NCBI RefSeq assembly: GCF_900112345.1
Contig: NZ_FOLB01000014.1
Span: 1-64,000, forward strand
Source: Nocardioides terrae
GTDB taxonomy: Bacteria > Actinomycetota > Actinomycetes > Propionibacteriales > Nocardioidaceae
Direction: 5' to 3'
Length of the DNA stretch: 64,000 bases
The number at the start of each line of letters is the position of its first letter. Positions within the stretch are counted from its first letter, which is position 1. Shown here piece by piece: positions 59,056-64,000 of the stretch. Made by a program: the position numbers and the translations under genes. Under the pieces are notes generated by a model. The model was not told where the DNA came from and made no database searches. It was given only the letters and a program-made list of their open reading frames with translations.

Positions 59056-60075
59056 ATGGGCTTCGGGGAGATGCCGGACGGTCGTCCGGTCGAGCGCGTC
59101 ACGATCGGTGCGGCGCCAGGGGTGGAGGTCGACGTGCTCACGCTCGGGGCGACGGCGCACCGCGTGCAGGTGACCGGCGGGGACGGCGTACGACGTGACG
59201 TGGTGCTGGGCCGGGACACGGTCCCCTCGCTGCTCGGCGTGGACGGGTTCCTCGGGGCGACGATCGGACGCTACGCCAACCGGATCGCCGCGGGCCGCTT
59301 CACCCTCGACGGGGTGGAGGTCGTGGTCGCGACGAACGACCGCGGCAACTCGCTGCACGGCGGCGCCGATGGCTGGGACAAGCGGCTATGGACGGTGGAG
59401 TCGGTCTCGCCCACGGCCGTCACGCTCGCCCTGGTCAGCGCCGACGGCGACATGGGGTTCCCCGGCGAGGTCGCCGCGACGGTGACCTACGAGGTCGACG
59501 GCGCGACGGTCCGGATCACGCACACGGCGACCACGTCGGCGCCGACGGTGGTCAACATGACCAACCACAGCTACTTCAACCTCGACGGCGACGGCGCGGG
59601 CACGATCGACGGCCACACGCTCCAGGTCCACGCCGACCGCTACACCCCGATCGACGCCACGGGCATCCCGCTCGACGACCACGCTCCGGTCGACGACACC
59701 CCCTTCGACCTGCGGACCGCGACGGTTCTGGGCCCGGTGCTGCGCGTCGACCACCCGCAGCTGGCGGGCACGCGCGGGATCGACCACAACTTCGTCGTGC
59801 GCGGGGAGGGGCTGCGCCCGGTGGCCGTGCTGTCCTCCCCCGCGACCCGGACGTCGCTGGAGCTGTCCAGCGACCAGCAGGGGCTGCAGGTGTACGCCGG
59901 CAACGGGCTCTTCGGCCCCGGCCGGTCCGGCCGCCGCTACCGGCCCGGCGACGGCATCGCCCTGGAGCCGCAGGTCTCGCCGGACACGCCGAACCGGCCC
60001 TCCTGGCCGTCCGCCCGGCTCGAGCCGGGGCAGACCTACCGCTCAGTGATCGAGTGGCGCTTCTCGGCGCTCTGA
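59056..60075 (+). CDS. galM: Aldose 1-epimerase (mutarotase)
   Basis: 339 aa. Family blocks: FLGATIGRYANRIAAGRF, NSLHGGADGWDKRLW, the catalytic histidine in MTNHSYFNLDG and the catalytic glutamate in ALEPQVSPDTPNRP. Interconverts alpha and beta anomers of glucose or galactose. I use ATG 59056; GATAGCGT upstream may be a -10, giving a very short leader. Divergent from the oxidoreductase, convergent with a small unknown gene (5 bp). Confidence 0.93.
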   Translation: MGFGEMPDGRPVERVTIGAAPGVEVDVLTLGATAHRVQVTGGDGVRRDVVLGRDTVPSLLGVDGFLGATIGRYANRIAAGRFTLDGVEVVVATNDRGNSLHGGADGWDKRLWTVESVSPTAVTLALVSADGDMGFPGEVAATVTYEVDGATVRITHTATTSAPTVVNMTNHSYFNLDGDGAGTIDGHTLQVHADRYTPIDATGIPLDDHAPVDDTPFDLRTATVLGPVLRVDHPQLAGTRGIDHNFVVRGEGLRPVAVLSSPATRTSLELSSDQQGLQVYAGNGLFGPGRSGRRYRPGDGIALEPQVSPDTPNRPSWPSARLEPGQTYRSVIEWRFSAL

Positions 60076-60080
60076 GGGCG

Positions 60081-60314
60081 TCAGGAGGCGGACAGCCCGA
60101 CGGCGGCCGCCGGCAGGCCCCGCTGGAGCGTCTCGACGAGCGGGCCCACCTCGTCCGGTGTGAGCCGGACCGTGGCGGTGCAGAGGTTGTCCTTCCAGAT
60201 GCTCAGGACCACGACGCCCGCCTCGGCGTGCCACGTCACGCGCAGCGCGCGACCGTCGCCACGGGCGTCGCCGAGGACGGCACCCGCGATCGAACGCGGT
60301 CGCGGACGGGGCAT
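60081..60314 (-). CDS. Hypothetical small protein
   Basis: 77 aa, unrecognised. After a basic N-terminus (PRPRPRS) it has beta-strand pattern ALRVTWHAEAGVVVLSIWKD and DNLCTATVRL, then DEVGPLVETLQRGL. Start uncertain: AGGAGG touches the ATG chosen, which is too close for an ordinary site, and a GTG five codons upstream has none. No signal peptide or membrane helix. Confidence 0.6.
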   Translation of the reverse strand: MPRPRPRSIAGAVLGDARGDGRALRVTWHAEAGVVVLSIWKDNLCTATVRLTPDEVGPLVETLQRGLPAAAVGLSAS

Positions 60315-60391
60315 CCTCCTATGGTGCACCCGCGCTGCGGCGCAGACCAGAGCGTCTTTCCTCGTTCGCGCCCGAGGGCTACGGTGCCGAC

Positions 60392-60775
60392 ATGAGGCGC
60401 CGGGCCCATGAGAACGTCGCGACCGTGCTGGTCGATCCGCACGTGCTGGTGGATCTCGAGATCGAGCTGATGGAGCGCGACCTGCGGCTCTGGCCGATCC
60501 ACACGGCGCCGATCTGCCTCGACGGCCCGCGCACCGCCTTCCAGGTCCGGCGCACGATGCTCATCGCCAAGCGCGGTGCGTGGGACTGTGCGGCGGCCTG
60601 GGTGCCCGTGTGGATCAGCTTCGGCGAGAGCTGGCACCGCGGCGACGACCCGCTGCCGTGGGCGGCCCACGAGGCCTTGTGGGGCACGCTCGAGCGGTAC
60701 GCCGACGACGTCCGCTACCAGAAGCGGCTCAGCGGCGTCCGACCGTTGATGGTGGCCGCCGAGCTCGCCGGCTGA
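60392..60775 (+). CDS. Hypothetical protein
   Basis: 127 aa, unrecognised. No membrane segment. Compact alpha/beta composition with many Trp (LWPIHTAP, AAWVPVWISFGESWHRG, ALWGTLERYADDV). ATG start with TACGGT 8 nt upstream, possibly leaderless. Followed by the operator-like palindrome of the P450 gene. Confidence 0.65.
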   Translation: MRRRAHENVATVLVDPHVLVDLEIELMERDLRLWPIHTAPICLDGPRTAFQVRRTMLIAKRGAWDCAAAWVPVWISFGESWHRGDDPLPWAAHEALWGTLERYADDVRYQKRLSGVRPLMVAAELAG

Positions 60776-60794
60776 ACCCTGTAGTCGGGAGTTA

Positions 60795-60806
60795 TACCGA
60801 TCGGTA
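60795..60806. promoter_or_regulatory. 12-bp palindrome upstream of P450 (TetR-type operator?)
   Basis: TACCGATCGGTA, perfect. Palindromes of this form are typical TetR-family operators. It lies 58 bp ahead of the P450 start; no TetR gene is in the window. Confidence 0.5.
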
Positions 60807-60864
60807 GCATCGCCCTCGGCACCGTCGCACCGACGACGTAGTGTGCCGAGGAGGAGGTCGTCGC

Positions 60865-62220
60865 ATGCTCAGGCTCGCCCACGTGCCCACCCCTGGTCCG
60901 GTCCAGCGGATCGTCACCCGCGTCGCCGAGCCGGTGAAGCCGTTCGTCCGCTGGAGCGTCGGACACGGGCTCCCGCGCGCGGTCATCGGCCGCGCCGCAC
61001 GTGGCGGCGACCTGCAGGGCCGCCTCATCGCCGCCGCCGCCCGGCAGGGCCGCACCGAGCGGCTGATCCCGCTCTTCGACGAGCTCCTCGCGGCCCCGAC
61101 GCCGCTCGTGCCGGGCCGGTTCAGCCACATGGCCGGGCGTCACGAGGCGGTGAGGGAGGTGCTGAGCAGCAACGACTTCAGCACCGGCATCCCGACCAGT
61201 GCCGGCTCGCTGGCCCGGCTGGCCACCTGGGCCAACCGCGAGGTCTTCAACCCGGTCCAGCCGCCGTCGCTGCTGGTCACCGAGCCGCCGGACCACACCC
61301 GCTACCGCAAGCTCGTCACCCGGGTCTTCAGTGCCCGCGCGGTCGAGCGGCTGCGGGAGCGCACTGAGCAGATCGCCACCGAGCTGCTCGACACCCTCGA
61401 CCCGAGTTCGCCGGTCGACCTCGTCGACCGCTACTGCAGCCAGCTGCCCGTCATCGTCATCTCCGAGATCCTCGGCGTCCCTCCGCAGACGCGACAGCGG
61501 GTGCTCGAGCTGGGCAACGAGGCCGGCGCCAGCCTCGACCTCGGCCTCGGCTGGAGCCAGTTCCGCCAGATCGAGAGCGCGTTGGAGGAGTTCGAGGAGT
61601 GGCTCGGCGGGCACCTCGCCGAGCTCCGTCGCAACCCCGGCGACAACCTGCTCAGCCAGCTCGTCCACGCCCAGGAGGAGGGCGTCGGCCTGACCGAGCG
61701 GGAGCTGCGCGCGACGGCCGGGCTCGTGCTCGCCGCCGGCTTCGAGACGACCGTCAACCTGCTCGGCAACGGCATCGTGCTGCTGACCGAGCACCGCGAC
61801 CAGCTCGGGTCACTGCTCGACGGGACCGCCGACTGGGGCAACGCCGTCGAGGAGGTGCTCCGCTTCGACCCGCCGGTGCTGCTCACCGGCCGGATCTCGC
61901 TGCGGGAGACGCAGATCGCCGGCCGGCCGATCGGCGCCGGTCGACCGGTCACCACGGTGCTCGCCGCCGCCAACCGCGACCCCGCGGTCTTCGCCGACCC
62001 GCACCGCTTCGACATCACCCGCGAGAACGCGCGCGACCACATCTCCTTCTCCGCGGGGCGGCACTACTGCCTCGGCGCCCAGCTCGCCCGGATGGAGGGC
62101 GAGATCGGGCTGCGAGCGTTCTTCGAGCGCTTCCCCGACGTCCGCCTCCAGCCGGGCGCGTCCCGCCGGCGTACCCGCATCCTGCGCGGCTGGGAGCGCC
62201 TCCCCGCCACCCTCACCTGA
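60865..62220 (+). CDS. Cytochrome P450
   Basis: 451 aa. Haem-binding FSAGRHYCLGAQLAR with Cys402, the I-helix AAGFETT (about 290-296) with the acid-Thr oxygen-activation pair, and the K-helix ExxR at Glu330-Arg333. PPDHTRYRKLV marks the C-helix. Soluble class I type needing a ferredoxin and reductase, neither in the window. Substrate unknown. ATG chosen because GAGGAGGAGG lies 8 nt upstream; an in-frame GTG eight codons earlier is less supported. Confidence 0.95.
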   Translation: MLRLAHVPTPGPVQRIVTRVAEPVKPFVRWSVGHGLPRAVIGRAARGGDLQGRLIAAAARQGRTERLIPLFDELLAAPTPLVPGRFSHMAGRHEAVREVLSSNDFSTGIPTSAGSLARLATWANREVFNPVQPPSLLVTEPPDHTRYRKLVTRVFSARAVERLRERTEQIATELLDTLDPSSPVDLVDRYCSQLPVIVISEILGVPPQTRQRVLELGNEAGASLDLGLGWSQFRQIESALEEFEEWLGGHLAELRRNPGDNLLSQLVHAQEEGVGLTERELRATAGLVLAAGFETTVNLLGNGIVLLTEHRDQLGSLLDGTADWGNAVEEVLRFDPPVLLTGRISLRETQIAGRPIGAGRPVTTVLAAANRDPAVFADPHRFDITRENARDHISFSAGRHYCLGAQLARMEGEIGLRAFFERFPDVRLQPGASRRRTRILRGWERLPATLT

Positions 62221-62266
62221 CGCCGACTCGGCGTCGTGGGGGCGACAGCTTCTGCCGACTCGGCCC

Positions 62267-62347
62267 TCAGGAGCGGTGGCGCAGGGCGATGACGGCGTGG
62301 GTGAGCGTCATCGAGACCTGGATCACCGAGCGGACGTGGAGGCGCAT
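62267..62347 (-). CDS. Possible 26-aa microprotein
   Basis: A short frame starting MRLHVRSVIQVSMTLTHAV and ending HRS. Its ATG shares one base with the stop of the preceding 48-aa protein gene (TGATG), the same coupling used by genuine operon neighbours in this window. Amphipathic, no clear membrane helix. Could be chance. Confidence 0.35.
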   Translation of the reverse strand: MRLHVRSVIQVSMTLTHAVIALRHRS

Positions 62348-62493
62348 CACAGCACCTGCCAGACGCCGACGAGCGCGATGAGGACGACGGCCGCGCCGCC
62401 GAACAGCAGACGGAGCGGGGCCGAGGGCAGCGTCGTGCGGGTCTCGACCGGCGCGCGGTGGCGACCCTGCAGCGGCTTCACGTTCGTACTCAT
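62347..62493 (-). CDS. Small single-pass membrane protein
   Basis: 48 aa. A hydrophilic N-terminus (STNVKPLQGRHRAPVE) and one C-terminal membrane helix (LLFGGAAVVLIALVGVWQVL). GGGAGG precedes the ATG at a normal distance, which is why I start here and not at the upstream in-frame ATG. Function unknown; divergent from the chromate transporter gene. Confidence 0.65.
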   Translation of the reverse strand: MSTNVKPLQGRHRAPVETRTTLPSAPLRLLFGGAAVVLIALVGVWQVL

Positions 62494-62588
62494 GACGGCC
62501 TCCCAGTTACCCCGGACGGCGTCCGGGGATCCGCACTCACCGTAAGTGAGACGCACGTCACATCGGCGTGGAACGCGACAATGGCGCG

Positions 62589-63731
62589 GTGTCCGCCGAG
62601 ACGCGTGACCGGCACAGGCCCAGCCTGCTCGTCGTCCTGCGCGCGTGGGGGCGCATCGGCTGCCTCGGCTTCGGCGGGCCGCCCGCCCACATCCGGCTGC
62701 TGCGCGGGCTCTGTGTCGAGCGGGAGGGCTGGATCGACGCCGACGAGTTCGAGGACGCGATCGCGACCTGCAACCTCCTGCCCGGCCCGTCGTCGACCCA
62801 GCTCGCGATCTTCACCGCATGGCGGGCACGGGGCCCGGCCGGCGCGGTCGTCGGCGGCCTCGCCTTCATCGTGCCCGGCCTGGTCGTCATCCTCGGACTG
62901 GCGGCGCTCTTCCTGGGCGGACCACCCGCGTGGGTGCTCGGCGCCGGAGCGGGCGCCGGCGCGGCGGTGGCGGCCGTCGCGGTGCAGGCCGGCTGGGGGC
63001 TGACCCCGGCGAGCTGGACCCGCCGGGCCGCCACGGTGCGATGGGTCGGCTACGTCCTCGCGGGTGGTCTCGCGACCGCGCTGCTCGGCCCCTGGGTCGT
63101 GGTGGTCCTGCTGGCGTGCGGGTTCGCGGAGCTCACGCTCCGGCACCCGCCGCGCGACCTCTCCGCGGTCGTGCCGCTCGCGGTCGCCGGAGGCGGCGGC
63201 CTCGGTGCCGGCGTCCTGCTGTCACTGCTGTGGACGTCGCTCAAGGTCGGCGCGCTGTCCTACGGCGGCGGGTTCGTGATCATCCCGCTGATGCAGTCGG
63301 ACGCGGTCGCCGAGCACGGTTGGATGAGCGGCCCGGAGTTCCTCAACGCGGTCGCGCTCGGCCAGGTGACGCCGGGGCCGGTCGTGCACACCGTCGCCGT
63401 CGTCGGCTACGCGGCCGCGGGCCTGGTCGGCGGGATCCTCGCCGCCGTGGTGGCGTTCGGGCCGTCCTTCGCCTTCGTCCTGCTCGGCGGGCGGCACTTC
63501 AGCCGGCTCCGGCAGGACCGGCGCGTCCAGGCGTTCCTCGCCGGTGCCGGGCCGGCGGCGATCGGGGCGATCTACGGCGCCGCCGTGCCGCTCGCCCGGG
63601 AGATCTCGCATCCCTGGCAGTGGGCGGTCCTCGCCGGTGCCGCCGTCGCGCTGCTCGCTCTTCGTCGTGGCGTGGTGGGCGTGCTGGTGACGGCCGCGCT
63701 GGTCGGCGCGGCCGTCACCCTGCTCGGCTGA
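62589..63731 (+). CDS. chrA: Chromate transporter, CHR family (two-domain)
   Basis: 380 aa with about 10-12 membrane helices in two homologous halves. First half: LGFGGPPAHIRLL and NLLPGPSSTQLA; second half: LSYGGGFVIIPLM and LGQVTPGPVVHT, the CHR motifs. Exports chromate or sulfate-like anions. GACAAT ends 6 nt before the GTG I use, as expected for a leaderless message; an in-frame GTG 7 codons upstream would lie before that -10. Convergent with the VOC gene. Confidence 0.92.
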   Translation: MSAETRDRHRPSLLVVLRAWGRIGCLGFGGPPAHIRLLRGLCVEREGWIDADEFEDAIATCNLLPGPSSTQLAIFTAWRARGPAGAVVGGLAFIVPGLVVILGLAALFLGGPPAWVLGAGAGAGAAVAAVAVQAGWGLTPASWTRRAATVRWVGYVLAGGLATALLGPWVVVVLLACGFAELTLRHPPRDLSAVVPLAVAGGGGLGAGVLLSLLWTSLKVGALSYGGGFVIIPLMQSDAVAEHGWMSGPEFLNAVALGQVTPGPVVHTVAVVGYAAAGLVGGILAAVVAFGPSFAFVLLGGRHFSRLRQDRRVQAFLAGAGPAAIGAIYGAAVPLAREISHPWQWAVLAGAAVALLALRRGVVGVLVTAALVGAAVTLLG

Positions 63732-64000
63732 TCAGCCGGCGCCCTCGCCGGCGATGTTGACCATCCACTCGATGCCGAACCGGTCGGTCACCATGCCGAA
63801 GTCGTCGCCCCAGACCTGGCGCTCGAGCGGCATCTTGACGGTGCCGTCGGCGGAGAGCTGCTGCCAGTAGCCGCGCAGCTCGTCGCCGGACCCGGCGTCG
63901 CCGCTGAGGCTGAGGGTGACCTGGGCTCCGGTCGTGAACTCCATGCCGGGCGGAGTGTCGGAGGCGAACAGCGTGTAGCCGCTCGGGGTCTCCAGGGAGG
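63732..64000 (-). CDS. VOC family (PhnB/glyoxalase-like) protein, 5' end missing
   Basis: The window cuts the beginning; 88 C-terminal residues remain and the frame is open to the edge. ETPSGYTLFASDTPPGM, then YWQQLSADGTVKMPL and DDFGMVTDRFGIEWMVN are typical of PhnB-like single-domain VOC proteins (often annotated as 3-demethylubiquinone methyltransferase homologues). Function of such proteins is usually unknown. Confidence 0.85.
   Translation of the reverse strand, partial: SLETPSGYTLFASDTPPGMEFTTGAQVTLSLSGDAGSGDELRGYWQQLSADGTVKMPLERQVWGDDFGMVTDRFGIEWMVNIAGEGAG

Noticed and set aside
1..64000. Insertion sequences, prophage, rRNA operon, CRISPR
   Set aside because: No transposase, integrase, phage structural gene, rRNA or repeat-spacer array was seen on either strand.

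Overview
This window is the replication-origin region of a high-GC actinobacterial chromosome, most likely Nocardioides or a close relative in the Propionibacteriales. The evidence is the very high GC content, frequent GTG starts, many 1-8 nt stop/start overlaps, and the gene order cca - DUF6049 - murJ - pseudokinase - sigM - trxB - trxA - parB - parA - rsmG - khpB - yidC - yidD - rnpA - rpmH - dnaA - dnaN - gnd - recF - DUF721 - gyrB - gyrA - DUF3566 - tRNA-Ile - tRNA-Ala. The species cannot be fixed from sequence alone.

Layout. (1) 1-2927, minus strand: an accessory operon of sigma-70 factor, unknown protein, cytoplasmic S8 subtilase and a TPR-like protein cut by the window edge. (2) 3111-9042: cell-wall genes (FemX-like bridge enzyme, alanine-racemase-like protein, GT87 membrane glycosyltransferase, class A penicillin-binding protein). 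(3) 9219-12089: PadR regulator with ino1, then a frameshifted membrane protein and a YtrA-type GntR regulator. (4) 12101-22801: SRPBCC protein, cca, and the murJ / pseudokinase / sigM / anti-sigma / thioredoxin block. (5) 22903-28972: GNAT, parBA with three parS sites, rsmG, khpB, yidC, yidD, rnpA, rpmH, all minus. (6) 28973-31533: origin region, dnaA flanked by two noncoding segments with DnaA boxes. (7) 31534-41526: dnaN, gnd, a frameshifted HAD gene, recF, DUF721, gyrB, gyrA, DUF3566. (8) 41593-46869: two tRNAs, DLW-39-like peptide, SURF1, DUF3817, cyclophilin, rhomboid, an internally duplicated CrgA and DUF881. (9) 46917-55634, minus: the growth and division kinase operon fhaA-fhaB-pstP-rodA-pbpA-pknA-pknB, with every junction overlapping. 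(10) 55748-64000: tRNA-Leu, a molybdopterin oxidoreductase with a helical partner, aldose epimerase, small unknowns, a cytochrome P450, a chromate transporter and a truncated VOC protein.

How the parts work together. The centre carries replication initiation, segregation, tRNA and RNA processing, and membrane insertion. Both flanks carry peptidoglycan assembly and its phospho-signalling: MurJ, the pseudokinase and FHA proteins, PASTA kinase, PP2C phosphatase, RodA with its transpeptidase, and CrgA. Thioredoxin genes appear to be under an ECF redox sigma factor.

Most of the window is conserved core. The observations most worth following are the left-edge sigma/subtilase/TPR operon, a molybdopterin oxidoreductase lacking the usual iron-sulfur cysteines, a 48-bp near-palindrome with opposed DnaA-like boxes at 45440-45487, a duplicated CrgA, and matching ECF promoters in front of trxB and trxA.
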